Source of the DNA: Zygnema cylindricum
Lineage: Eukaryota > Streptophyta > Zygnematophyceae > Zygnematales > Zygnemataceae
Reading direction: 5' to 3'
DNA: 64,000 nt
Assembly: GCA_037447655.1 (NCBI GenBank)
Contig: JBBHKE010002928.1
Coordinates: 1-64,000 of the forward strand
Shown here: in pieces, positions 11,101 through 21,666 of the stretch
Numbering within the stretch: the stretch's first letter is position 1
How the letters are laid out: each line of letters begins with the position of its first letter
Program-made: the position numbers and the translations under genes
The notes under the pieces: generated by a model
Database searches by the model: none
What the model was told of the DNA's origin: nothing
What the model saw: the letters and a program-made list of their open reading frames with translations, nothing else

Positions 11101-12921
11101 ATAGATGAGAACGACAAAGACCCAAATGTGGAACCCTTAGTATCAACTCCAAACAAAGCGAAAGACGTGGTGGAAATCGACCCAAAAGCAAGGGAGAGGG
11201 GAGAAGTAGAAACTGTTTGGAAGAATCCAAGGGAGCCATCTATTCTGGCAACCGAGTTTGAGGGAGGAAAAAAAAGCAACAAAAGACTGCAAGAGAGACA
11301 AGTTAACAATAAGGTAACCAAACTGTCTCACCCCGATGAACCTCAAACTTATAATGAGGGAATGACTTGTCCAGAAAGAAACCGGTGGAAGACAATCACT
11401 AATGAGGAGATGGCCTCAATTATGGCGGTCGATACATGGGAACTGGTGGATTGTCCTCCTAACAGGAAGCCAATTGGGTGTAAGTGGGTATTTAAGCTAA
11501 AACTCAACCTGGATAACACCATTGAGCGCTACAAGGCTCGATTAGTGGCGAATGAATTTAACTAGAAAGAGGGAATTGACTACGAGGAGACTTTTGCTCC
11601 AGTCCTTAGGTTTCCCTCTGTTCGATACTTCTAAGTAAGGCGGCAGCAGAAGACATGGAAGTGCATCAGATGGACATCAAGACGGCCTTCCTACATGAAC
11701 AGTTGGAAGAGGAAATTTTTATGCAACAGCTAGAGGGATTTGTGGAGCAAGTGGAGGAAAGCAAGGTATGCCGATTGATCAAATCTTTGTATGGGCTAAA
11801 ACAGGCGACTCGGCAATGGAACAAGAAGCTCGATGATTTTCTTACAAGTTTTGGATATATTCGGATCAGCTCAGATCACTCCATTTATTTTTTTGAAGAT
11901 GGGGAAGGAATTATTTTTATTGCAATTTATGTTGATGATTTGCTTGTTTTAAGTAAATCAATAGATAAAATAAATAAGTTGAAAAATGATCTAAAAAGAA
12001 GATTTGAGATGAAAGATAGGGGAGAAGCAAGGTATATTTTGGGAATTTAGGTAGAGAGAGACAGAGATAGAAAGATAATAAGATTAACTCAAAAGGAGGC
12101 CATTGGAAACATGATAGAAAAATTCCAAATGGACAAGGTTAATAGTTGTACCACTCCTATGGAAATAAAGAAGGGAATTGAGGGGAGTGTGGAACAAAGA
12201 GTTATAATCTTAGATGATGAGGTAGGTCTGGAAGAGAAAAGATTTATGCAGACCATCCCTTATAGACAAGTAGTGGGCTGCCTAATATATTTCATGAATT
12301 GTACCCGTCTGAACATAGTCGCAGCTGTAGGAGTACTAAGTAGGAGTCAAAATGCTCCCACTAAGAAAGATTGGGAGGCAGCTAAGAGAGTCTTTAAATA
12401 TCTCATAGGGACTAGGGATCTATGGTTGCATTTGGGTGGGAACAATACTGACATCACCACTTGGAGTGATGCCAGCTATGGGGATGCTCCTATAAAGAGA
12501 TGCATGATTGGATATGTATTGTACGTGGGTGATGAGGCTTACTGTTGGAGCAGCAAGCAGCAAAAGTTCATTGCTCAATCCACCATGGAGGCTGAGTACA
12601 TGGCTTTTTGCTCTGCTGTAAAAGATTAATGTGGGTCAAGTCTTTGCATGGTGAGCTTGGTCATCTTAAGAGTGGTGTCCAAAAAGTGTTTTGTGATAAT
12701 CAAGAAACCATTGTCATTTCTGCCAATCCTAAACATCACTTTAAAGCAAAACACATGGACATATTCTTAGCTTTGTTAGGAAGAAAGAAAAAAACAAAAT
12801 AATCAAATTGGAGTATAAACCAGATAGTGAAATGGTAGCAAATATATTGACCAAACTTGTGACTTTCCCTAAATTGATTTTCTGTAGAGAGAAGTGTGGT
12901 CTTAAAATAAAGAGTGACTAG
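11101..12921 (+). pseudogene. Ty1/copia reverse transcriptase-RNase H, element C (broken)
   Basis: Three open stretches cover this module. 11128-11565 has the linker and RT start ([24 protein letters not shown]). 11655-12050 has the RT palm with YVDD at about 11928-11939. 12111-12629 has the RT end and RNase H, with WSDASYGDAP and STMEAEYMA, the expected acidic residues. The frame is broken by a stop near 11564, a small deletion near 11630 and a stop at 12048. The last codons before the purine tract match the intact copy (EKCGLKIKSD, stop at 12919). Catalytic residues are largely present, so decay here is by frame damage. Confidence 0.87.
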
Positions 12922-12934
12922 AAAATAAAGGGAG
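12922..12934 (+). promoter_or_regulatory. Polypurine tract of element C
   Basis: AAAATAAAGGGAG lies directly before the 3' LTR start. All plus-strand copia copies in the window have a purine run of this form at this place, as needed to prime plus-strand DNA synthesis. Confidence 0.75.
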
Positions 12935-13066
12935 TGTAGAAATTAAAGGTTATTTTAGTATTTTCTAGGTTTTGTAAAAAGCAGAAAAGACGTAGAGGCA
13001 TTTGCCTCAAACACCTCCCTCCAGCTCCCACAATTGTCGCAGTCACTAAAAGTTGGAGAGGGAGAT
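12935..13066 (+). repeat. 3' LTR of element C, first part
   Basis: Begins TGTAGAAATTAAAGG like the 5' LTR and stops after GGAGAGGGAGAT at 13066, where a TGTCGTGC... insertion begins. Over these 132 bases it differs from the 5' LTR at roughly one position in ten by eye, so the element is old. The LTR resumes at 21020 with AGATAGAGCC, giving a 4-base AGAT target duplication. Confidence 0.87.
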
Positions 13067-14532
13067 TGTCGTGCATGAGAGGCAAGCAAGCAAACATGCA
13101 TCACAACCAGCAGAGTCATGCTCACAAACATATACAACAACGGAAATAAATATGAAAATTCAAAAAAATATAAACACCATGAGAATGAACAGAGGTGAAA
13201 ATGACCCAAGAAAGAAAGGGAAGAATACTCCCCTAGAGTGAAGTGGACCCAATAATTTATGCTAAGCCAGGAGGTAGCCACTAGGCTCTCTGGTCTTTAT
13301 CACATTCCCTACAAGAGTTATCCCGTTACGACAGCAAAGCAAGAAATATTCCAACCGGAACAAGGGAAAATCCAAATCCGATCAAAACAACACTCTTTTC
13401 AAGCCAACCGAAATACAAACAAGATACAAACACACAACCAAACCGTCAAGCTGCCCGAGGAAGGCACAGCAAGGTACAGATGTGCTCCCCCACGATCTCC
13501 AATTCCACACTTCCACCAAAAGACAAACTTTGGAGGGAAACCTTCCGGACGTGGCCTTAGGCCGTGTGGATTAAAAACGTGGGCAGAAATAAAAGGGGAA
13601 ATGTTCTTAACCTATCTAGCCTCTACAGCTAGCAAGCAAGGAGAAGAAAGACACGTGGGCAATCGGTGAGAGAGAGAGCAAGAGAAAAGCTCCGCTGCCA
13701 AGAGAAAATTCTTGTCCAAAAGCTAAATTCTCTAAGTCTGAGAATTAGGCTAAGTAAGAGCTACACTAGGCCTAAGCAAAATTAGCCTACGTCTAGTCTA
13801 CTTTACATGCATGAAACTACTAAAGATGTTGGCCAATAGGCGGCCAACATCGTCTGCCGTACGCCTGACAAAATCCACTGTCCGAGGGTAAAAACCCTCC
13901 CTAACTACATGTGCGCGCGAACCTACATGGGTTCGCGACTTAAATAAATGAATAGTGTATCGAAGCGTCGCCCGAAAATCGCGATGCGCCTCCAAACGAT
14001 ACTCCACGTACATACTTCAAAATCGCGTGCATACGCACAAATCGAAGCATACCGCACGAAATAAAAGGTCGAGCACGAAATATTTCCGAAAAATCGCGAT
14101 GCGTCGCTCAAACGATATTTCGCGTCCATAATTCAAAAATCGCATACCTGCGCACAAAATGAAACATATAAAACATGCGCATAGAATTAGTATGTATGTA
14201 ATTCTATGTGAACGCAAATCGTGTTCACATCATAAACAAATAAACTGACGAAAACTCGCACGTGCGAACGCAAAAATCAAACGTGCGTGCATCAAATCGC
14301 GCGTGCATGCACAAAACAGCGCGTGCGTGCGAAATACCGTGCGTGCGTGAAAATACCGCGCGTGCGTACAAAATACCGCGCGTGCGTGAGAAATACTGCG
14401 CGCGCGTGAGAAATACCGCGTGTGCATGCAAATTACTGCGCGTGCGTGCATTATATCGTGCGCGCACGCCAAATACCGCGCGTGCGGGCATAATATCGTG
14501 CGCGCGGGCAACCGACACGATGCGGCATGACA
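13067..14532. repeat. LTR-like unit, first of a tandem pair
   Basis: A 1466-bp unit beginning TGTCGTGCATGAG and ending GGCATGACA, so the ends form a short inverted repeat (TGTCRTGC) with TG...CA termini as in an LTR. A second, near-identical unit starts only two bases later (GC at 14533-14534). It has no convincing coding capacity; open frames inside arise from the 20-bp repeats near its end. The orientation of the parent element is unknown. The dimer as a whole is flanked by AGAT on both sides. A non-LTR origin with short terminal inverted repeats cannot be excluded. Confidence 0.65.
14275..14515. repeat. About 20-bp GC-rich tandem array inside first LTR-like unit
   Basis: About a dozen imperfect copies of a roughly 20-bp unit of the form ACCGCGCGTGCGTGCAAAAT. 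The alternating purine-pyrimidine runs (CGCGCGTGCGTG) are the kind of sequence that can adopt Z-DNA. Long Arg/Ala/Cys-rich open frames over it are translation artefacts of the repeat. Confidence 0.85.
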
Positions 14533-14534
14533 GC

Positions 14535-14725
14535 TGTCGTGCATGAGAGGAAAGCAAGCAAACATGCATCACAACCAGCAAAGTCATGCTCACAAATATA
14601 TACAACAACGGAAATAAATATGAAAAGTCAAAAAAATATAAACACCATGAGAATAAACAGAGGTGAAAATGACCCAAGAAAGAAGGGGAAGAATACTCCC
14701 CTAGAGTGAAGTGAACCCAATAATT
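14535..14725. repeat. Second LTR-like unit, left part
   Basis: Starts TGTCGTGCATGAG and follows the unit at 13067 closely for about 190 bases, up to ACCCAATAATT. It then breaks off at a run of eight C. The rest of this unit resumes at 19744, so about 5 kb lies inside it. The two parts sum to about 1467 bases, equal to the first unit. Confidence 0.7.
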
Positions 14726-15616
14726 CCCCCCCCAGCTCCTTAGCCTATGGAGGAGCTGGTCAACACAGATGAGGGCCTGGAACAGATACGGAGGTAGCAA
14801 TGGTCAACTGGGTTGAAAGATAATGGAGAAGAGAGGCACTCCATGTGGAACCCTTGATCACCACCTGTACATGCATAAACACTTTGCAAACTCAACATCC
14901 CATTAGTATCACTATCCACCACACTGAGAATGTGTGGAAAGACCTCGGTGTCGACGGTATGGATCATTTCCGAGAAAAACGAGTCGCCATTGTCTTCCCG
15001 AAGTTCATTACTGGAAAATGCAGGGAGAGCGGAAGCGGAATGTGCCATAGTGGGCAACGGCTTGCGAGCAGAGACAAGAGGGAGGCAGATTTTGCGACCG
15101 GGAAAATTAGAGGGACGGTAGGAAAAGGTTTGATCATGCATATCTACTCCTCCACCGATTCGGAAGATAACATCTTGTCCCACTAAGCATTCGTAGTCGT
15201 TTGATTTGGTGACCAATGCTCGGACAGAAACCTCCACGGACTCACTATCGGTTCCGTTGTGAAACCGAAAGACAAGCGGGTCCTTGGTAATTCCAAGCAC
15301 CGGCTCCGTGGTACCGGCTGAAATGAGAAGCCGCGTAGACTAAGCATTCGTAGTCGTTGGATTTGGTGACCAATGCTCGGACAGAAACCTCCACGGACTC
15401 ACTATCGGTTCCGTTGTGAAACCGAAAGACAAGCGGGTCCTTGGTAATTCCAAGCACCGGCTCCGTGGTACCGGCTGAAGTGAGAAGCTGCGTAGACGTG
15501 GCTTGGAGCTTGTTTGATGTCAGACTAAGCTTGATCGCAAATCCGGATCCAAGGATCACGGGTTTGGCTCGGGTGTCCATGAGAGGGAGAGAAGGAGCAA
15601 CACCATTAATGGACAA
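14726..15616 (-). pseudogene. Retropepsin region of a non-copia retroelement, with tandem duplication
   Basis: Minus-strand coding sequence read from 15616: DTRAKPVILGSGFAIKLSL, resembling an aspartic protease of the D-T/S-G-A type with the G of the triad changed, then TTEPVLGITKDPLVFRFHNG and SNDYECLVGQDVIFR. This pattern fits the single-domain retropepsins of plant gypsy-like elements; family placement is by resemblance only. A 157-bp tandem duplication (15184-15497) breaks the frame because 157 is not a multiple of three. The lower part (15300-14740) is open for 186 codons but shows no further motif I recognise. No reverse transcriptase follows; the segment ends in a C run at the boundary with the surrounding LTR-like unit. 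Confidence 0.6.
15184..15497. repeat. 157-bp tandem duplication
   Basis: TAAGCATTCGTAGTCGTT begins at 15184 and again at 15341. The two 157-bp copies are almost identical across the whole unit and end in GCGTAGAC. It lies inside the protease-like coding region and shifts its frame. Confidence 0.92.
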
Positions 15617-15712
15617 GGGCTTTTGAGAATTGTCCAGGAAACTAATGTGAGGATCAAGGTCACGGCGCTCATCCGCGGTAACCGGTTGAATAACTGAAAG
15701 ACTACGGTTCAG

Positions 15713-16317
15713 CTACAACGCCCTCAAAGCGGCGGCTGCAGCGAACTCATCAACGAGGGGAGAGGCTTTGGGGACCTCATTAGGAAAGGGAGAGGCCCTC
15801 GGGGCTTCATCAATCATGGCAGACAGGATGCTTAGCCGTTCCTTGACTCGATGTGCATCATGTATAGTACTATCCAGAATGGTGAGAGCTTCAGCCACAA
15901 TGGAGGAAGCTGTGTCTGGTAGAGGAGGGAGAGATACTTTCTCGAAAGAAAGTGGAATACGGAAATTTTGTAATTTACCGTCCCGATTGTGATCAGGCGA
16001 GCCCTTATCAAAAGTAGCTGCTCGTTGTTGGACAATTGAATCCCGGAGGATTCGACCAACCAACGATGGCGTGTGGACAACTGTCTTTGCCATCCCCGTG
16101 AACTGGGGTTTCATTTCGGCCACGAAGGCAGCGAATTGCTCCTTCATCATGGCGGCCATCATGACTTGTAACTCGGCCTTTTCCCTCTCTCTGCGAGAGG
16201 TCTTAGGCGGAGTCGCCTCTTTCTCTGTCTCGGAAGGAGGAGTGACCAGCTTGGCAGAACGGGCATGAATTCCACCGTTCTGAATCTGATTTTGATAGGA
16301 AAAATTAGGGTCCTTAA
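15713..16317 (-). pseudogene. Gag-like region downstream of zinc knuckles (minus-strand element)
   Basis: Continues the frame of the zinc-knuckle gag across a solo-LTR insertion: knuckle ...CCHV from the right side joins KDPNFSYQNQ from the left side once the insert and one GTTAA duplicate are removed. It includes a charged segment (SRREREKAELQVMMAAMMKEQFAAF), likely helical, and a Pro/Ser-rich linker leading to the protease. No catalytic motif is visible. Its position between nucleocapsid and protease is the evidence for calling it part of gag. Confidence 0.6.
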
Positions 16318-16811
16318 CAATAAAAGAGGCGACAATACCCCACAACACGTCACAGTGCACAGCAGAAAATACCAAGGATCTCCCCGTAGCAACAGCAGGA
16401 GCACACAGAACTCACAGACAAGGTTGGGCTTTATTACTTGAAAAGAGAGTACAAGGTTGCGCTAGCTGCGTAAGTCTACTTAAGGTCTACCATTCACTGG
16501 GTCTACTTGCCTATTTAAACTAGCTAACTGCTAGTCAACTTAGTACTATACAGCTGTACACGTGGACCTTCGCGGCCAATCCAAGATCTATCCAAACTTC
16601 TTTCCAGAACTATACAGTTCAATCTACACAATTGCGGCGTTGCTATGCTACGCTGCTACGCCGCTGCGCCGCTAAGTTGCTATGCTGCTATGCTGCGCTG
16701 GTCTGGAATCGCAGCTGCGCTGCTCTGGCATCGTAACTGCGCTGCTCTGACATCGCAACTATAGCAGCCTAGCCCTAGCTACTAAGTACCCAATTCTGTA
16801 ACCCTGTTACA
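16318..16811 (-). repeat. Solo LTR-like insert with 5-bp target duplication
   Basis: A 494-bp insert splits the gag frame exactly, with TTAAC at 16313-16317 and again at 16812-16816 (GTTAA on the coding strand). On the minus strand it begins TGTAACAGGGTTAC and carries a TTTAAATAG TATA-like box, an AATAAA poly(A)-type signal near its end and GCAGC/GCGGC-rich tracts. This is the composition of an LTR. Its far end reads CTCTTTTATT, not the usual CA. It could instead be another class of short mobile element, but the precise duplication shows it was inserted. Confidence 0.7.
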
Positions 16812-18102
16812 TTAACATGGCAACAGTGGACGTAATGTCCTTTCTGGTTGCAATGGGTGCATGTGGCCGACTTATCAGGGCACATGCGGGCATCATGCCC
16901 CGTGTTTCCACATCGGAAGCACAATCGGTCTCCGGAATTAAAAGGCGGATTTCCATGGCCGGCATCTTTGGAGGCCTATTAGGAGGCCACAGACTCTAGG
17001 TGGAGAAAGTGGGGAAGCGACTTCCGAACGATCGTGAGCTTCCTACCAACATGATTGCATCTCATATTCTACCGCATATTGAGCGGCTTGATCAAATGTA
17101 AATTTCAGACCGTAAGTCTGAGTGAGATGACTTTGTATAAAACGTTTCGATTGATCTGGAAACTGTCCAACAAATTTTTGAACAGCTTCCGCATTGGACA
17201 TTAGGTCTGATAAAGCTTCTCGCAAAGTCTCCATGCGAGCACGTAAAGCAGGGGCGGTCTCTCCTGGTTTACGCGTGAAATTCATCAATTCTTTCACCTG
17301 ATCGGTTTTGCATCCGATACTCGGCTTCTAAGAAATCGAACATAACAGATAGTGGATCTCGCAACGGAATTATCATCTCTGGTCGTGCTGGGACAGCAGC
17401 ACGAGCGGCCACAACATATTGGCGAGGAATTTCCGGGACTGCGGGAATTAGGACAACACCTTGGGCATCTAAGACCTCGGGAAAAGCGGCCCGGAATGGA
17501 ATATCCGCTTGACCTATGACCTCGGGTGTACCAGCAAAAGGAGGGGAAAATTCTGTCATCGCGAGTATAGCATCATACTTACGGGAATATAATGTAAGGG
17601 TTGAACCTCTAGGGTACCGGCCAAGAAGAGAAAATGCCACACGAAGATCAAATCGATCTTGATAGCGAAATGCCAAATCACACATTTCGGTATTATAGAG
17701 CATACAAAAATGGGATAAAGACATGGTATCCTTCATCCCTGAAAAGCAAAATTGCATTTTCCCCATGCCCCCCTCTGAAGAGGAAGCCATGTCGTCAAAG
17801 GAAGAATGCACTAGTGGTTCCAAATTTGGACCGACCGAAAACGGAAATGTGAGAGGATGGGAAAAGATTTCCTCTGAAATGTCTCCTTCGGTTCTATCTA
17901 GGGATGACCTAGAGGAAACTGAGGATAATGATAAGACTGTGGTCAATACTGACCGAACTGACGGAGATCTAGGGGCCGCAACCGAAACTGGTGCGTCCGT
18001 AGACTCGGAGAAACTAGAAAGATCTAACTGCGGTGGACGGAAAACTGTCCCGCCGCGGGTAGATCCGGATTGATAACGTAAGTTATCCCAATCCGTGGGC
18101 AT
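16812..18102 (-). pseudogene. Gag with two CCHC zinc knuckles (gypsy-like, minus strand)
   Basis: A 277-codon open frame starts at 18102 (MPTDWDNLRYQSG) and runs to 17269; a second piece (17297-17043) follows in another frame with MKELMNFTRKPGETAPALRARM, a helical capsid-type region. At about 16917-16817 the minus strand encodes two adjacent knuckles, CFRCGNTGHDARMC and CTHCNQKGHYVHCC, both perfect CX2CX4HX4C. Two knuckles and the order capsid, knuckles, protease indicate a retrotransposon gag distinct from the one-knuckle copia copies here. A frameshift near 17280 and the solo LTR break it. The exact superfamily cannot be fixed because no pol is attached. Confidence 0.75.
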
Positions 18103-18204
18103 AAACGAAAAGAAAACCCTCGATTATGACTGGAAATTTCAAAACGAACTAACCGAGGTGCGTCAAGTGACAGACCAATCCACACAAAATAAGTGAACAC
18201 ACAA

Positions 18205-18470
18205 AGTCTCTAGCAAGACCCGGTGGTCAGATCTAGCAAAAAGCCGGAATACCAAAACCTCTACCCTGCAAACAATGGGCATGGCCGAAGGGCCAGATCT
18301 ATAAAAACAAACAGAGAAACTATGCAGGCACCTTTCGGTGCAGATCTAGAGCGGCACAGACATAAAATTGTCTAAACGGTGCCACCAACGACAAGATCTA
18401 TGAAAGGAAATCCAATTCAGATAGTCACAGGGAAACTCAAGGCCACTCACGGCCAGATAGCATGCAAGGA
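18205..18470 (-). other. Repeated AGATCT-plus-hairpin motifs in the gag leader
   Basis: Upstream of the gag start, AGATCTA or AGATA occurs at 18229, 18295, 18342, 18394 and 18455. In four of five cases a short GC-rich hairpin sits immediately beside it: GACCCGGTGGTC at 18217, GGCCGAAGGGCC at 18283, GCACCTTTCGGTGC at 18328 and GGCCACTCACGGCC at 18441. Spacing is 47-66 bases. On the sense strand each reads TAGATCTG followed by the hairpin. The place suggests an RNA element in the untranslated leader, such as a packaging or dimerisation signal; that role is inference. Confidence 0.6.
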
Positions 18471-19743
18471 AAACAAGGAAAATGCAAATACTCAAAAAAA
18501 AATGTTCGTAATATAACCAATCCACACTGAACCCCTACACGAGTGTCCAAATTACAAAGAAACGCCCCTGCACGCGCAAGGCATCGTGATACTTACAAAC
18601 ACCTTTAATACTCTGGTGAGTACTAAAAGTGAACCGGACTTGGTCGAGGCAAGTCGGATTTTGCAGAGCTCCCTGAAATCGAACCCGCTCCGATTCCGAA
18701 TAAACGTGTCAAGAACCACCACTAAACACCAAAGCAATTAGTATCCTGCTAGGGTAAGCGTATCGGCGCTATGCCACGCTATGCCCAACTATAAAGCGGT
18801 GATAATTATAGGTGATAAATCGTGCAATCTTGATATATAGAATATATATTTTTATTTTGTTAAGTTTTATGAATGATTAAATTTGACAAGAGAAAAAGAA
18901 AGAAAATATCAAATCCCGAACAAAATAAACATCCACTAGTTAACAAATTAAGTTGCACTAAAAGAAAGAAATATGAGGAATATTGAGAAAAATTCAAAAT
19001 AAAACACAAAATACAGTAAAATTGGGCAAAAAGGTTTCCCAAACCCTAATACCACGCTGCAAAAATCAAAAATCTGCGACCAACGGATAGTAATATGCTG
19101 ACCTAGGGTTAAGAATTCCAAAAAATAAACCCTAAATCCGCCCAAACCCTAAATCTGCGGCCAAACCCTAATTCCGCAGATTAACCCTAAAAATCTGACA
19201 CAAAATCAGACCTAAATCTGCAGACTAGAAATAGAGTGGCAACAAGATAGAAAGAAAAGATTGCAAGAAAGAAAGAAAAAGAACAAAACAAAATGTTTTT
19301 TTTTTCTTTTTTTTTATAAAATAAATTTTATAAATTTATTTATTTTTATAATATTTTCTTCAAAGGCAAAACTGATAGCAAAAGCAATAATGGAGAGAAG
19401 GTAGAATGAAGCTTGTAGAAAAATAAAGCCAGATCAAAAGGAAAAAAACCAACTCAAAAAGAGGTGGAAGGAAATCTAGAAATGAAAAGATAGATTTTAT
19501 ATAGAAAATAATGTAATTTTTATATTTTTTTCCTTTAACTTTATTTTATCACACAAAACTGAGAAGTAAAACTGAAAATGAAAGGTAAATAGGCATGAAA
19601 ATAGAAAGACAAAAACGAGAATAAAACCGGATACGAAAGGTAATATTTTTTTAATGAAATTAAATTTATATTTTTAATAATTTAATATTAAAAAAATAGA
19701 CTTTTAGAAAATGTGATTTTGAAAAGTGGAGCTTTTGGACAAG
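18471..19743. other. AT-rich noncoding stretch with telobox-like motifs
   Basis: No convincing gene. Several AAACCCTAA-type telobox motifs lie at 19041, 19127, 19144, 19163 and 19182, mixed with AATCTGCGG motifs. From about 19230 to 19700 the sequence is A/T-rich with A and T homopolymers. It ends with AGCTTTTGGACAAGAAT at 19727-19743, the reverse complement of a 17-base stretch present inside both LTR-like units (near 13706 and 20188). Confidence 0.6.
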
Positions 19744-21019
19744 AATGCTAAGCCAGGAGGTAGCCACTAGGCTCTCTGGTCTTTATCACATTCTCTACAA
19801 GAGTTATCTCGTTACGATAGCAAAGCAAGAAATATTCCAACCGGAACAAGGGAAAATCCAAATCCGATCAAAAATACACTCTTTTCAAGCCAACCGAAAT
19901 ACAAACAAGACACAAACACACAACCAAACCGTCAAGCTGCCCGAGGAAGGCACAGCAAGGTACAGATGTGCTCCCCCACGATCTCCAATTCCACACTTCC
20001 ACCAAAAGACAAACTTTGGAGGGAAACCTTCCGGACGTGGCCTTAGGCCGTATGGATTAAAAACGTGGGCAGAAATAAAAGGGGAAATGTTCTTAACCTA
20101 TCTAGCCTCTACACCTAGCAAGCAAGGAGAAGAAAGACACGTGGGCAATCGGTGAGAGAGAGAGCAAGAGAAAAGCTCCGCTGCCAAGAGAAAATTCTTG
20201 TCCAAAAGCTAAATTCTCTAAGTCTGAGAATTAGGCTAAGTAAGAGCTACACTAGGCCTAAGCAAAATTAGCCTACGTCTAGTCTACTTTACATGCATGA
20301 AACTACTAAAGATGTTGGCCAATAGGCGGCCAATATCGTCTGCCGTACGATTGACAAAATCCACTGTCCGAGGGTAAAAACCCTCCCTAACTACATGTGC
20401 GCGCGAACCTACATGGGTTCGCGACTTACATAAATGACTAGTGTATGGAAGCGTCGCCCGAAAATCGCGATGCGCCTCCAAACGATACTCCACGTACATA
20501 CTTCGAAATAGCGTGCATACGCACGAATCGAAGCATACCACACGAAATAAAAGGTCCAGCACGAAATATTTCCGAAAAATCGCGATGCGTCGCTCAAACG
20601 ATATTTCGCGTCCATAATTCAAAAATCGCATACCTACGCACAAAATGAAACATATAAAACGTGCGCACAGAATTAGTATGTATGTAATTGTATGTGAACG
20701 CAAATCGCGTTCACATCATAAACAAATAAACTGACGAAAACTCGCACGTGCGAACGCAAAAATCAAACGTGCGTGCATCAAATCGCGCGTGCATGCACAA
20801 AACCGCGCGTGCGTGCGAAATACCGTGCGTGCGTGCAAAATACCGCGCGTGCGTACAAAATACCGCGCGTGCGTGAGAAATACTGCGCGCGCGTGAGAAA
20901 TACCGCGTGTGCATGCAAATTACTGCGCGTGCGTGCATTATATCGTGCGCGCACGCCAAATATCGCGCGTGGGGGCATAATATCGTGCGCTCGGGCAATC
21001 GACACGATGCGGCATAACA
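19744..21019. repeat. Second LTR-like unit, right part
   Basis: Resumes at GCTAAGCCAGGAGGTAGCC and tracks the first unit (13261-14532) to the terminus GGCATAACA at 21019. It includes its own copy of the 20-bp GC-rich tandem array (about 20765-20998). The base directly after it begins AGATAGAGCC, the continuation of element C's 3' LTR. Confidence 0.7.
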
Positions 21020-21666
21020 AGATAGAGCCATGGCCGCCTATGCTATCCAGACAGGGAAAGACATTAGAGTGGTAGATTTACCAAAATAGTGATTGACGGA
21101 CCCGAGATTTGAACCTGGTTCCTGCCATCCGTCAAAGCTGCTGGTAGCTGGTAGCCTAAGCCTATTAGACAAGATCAAAGTTATATGATATAGGGTTTAA
21201 TAATTATATAAATACTTACACGTAGGCTATTTCATTTAACGTGATATTTTGGACATAGATACAGTTTCTGTTGTACAGCGAACGGAACATCCGAAACGGA
21301 TACCGCGCACTTTATTTCGAAGGCGAAACAAATATCGCGCAACTATTTATGACGGCTACGATTGAAATCCGGCTTAATCGGACAGCCGCGAAGCATGTCG
21401 AGATCGCGGAATAGGTTTTCGGTGGTTTGCGGTTGACGTCAAATTGATTGACACGTGGCACAATTTTATTGGATTACGGCATATCCGGAGATTACAAGAA
21501 CGAATCCAAAAATCACATGTGTCGACTTGATGGTCATGTGGTATAATGGTCGTACAAAAAGTACACCGACACCTCTACCTTTTTGTACGACACAGTATTA
21601 TGATTGGTGCCGTACTGCAGTAGATTGAGTTTTAGAGAGAGATAGGACTTACAAAAATTTGATAGA
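21020..21666 (+). repeat. 3' LTR of element C, middle part
   Basis: Continues the LTR from AGATAGAGCCATGGCCGCC to TTTGATAGA at 21666, parallel to 7678-8330 of the 5' LTR. It contains a perfect 8-bp inverted pair TTGACGGA (21093) and TCCGTCAA (21128) around a GATTTGAACC loop; the 5' LTR has lost part of this pairing. Ends at a solo-LTR insertion. Confidence 0.87.

Noticed and set aside
14225-14800. 191-codon and overlapping Arg/Ala/Cys/His-rich open frames on both strands
   Set aside because: They follow the 20-bp GC-rich tandem repeat and exist in several frames at once, as expected of a repeat and not of a gene.
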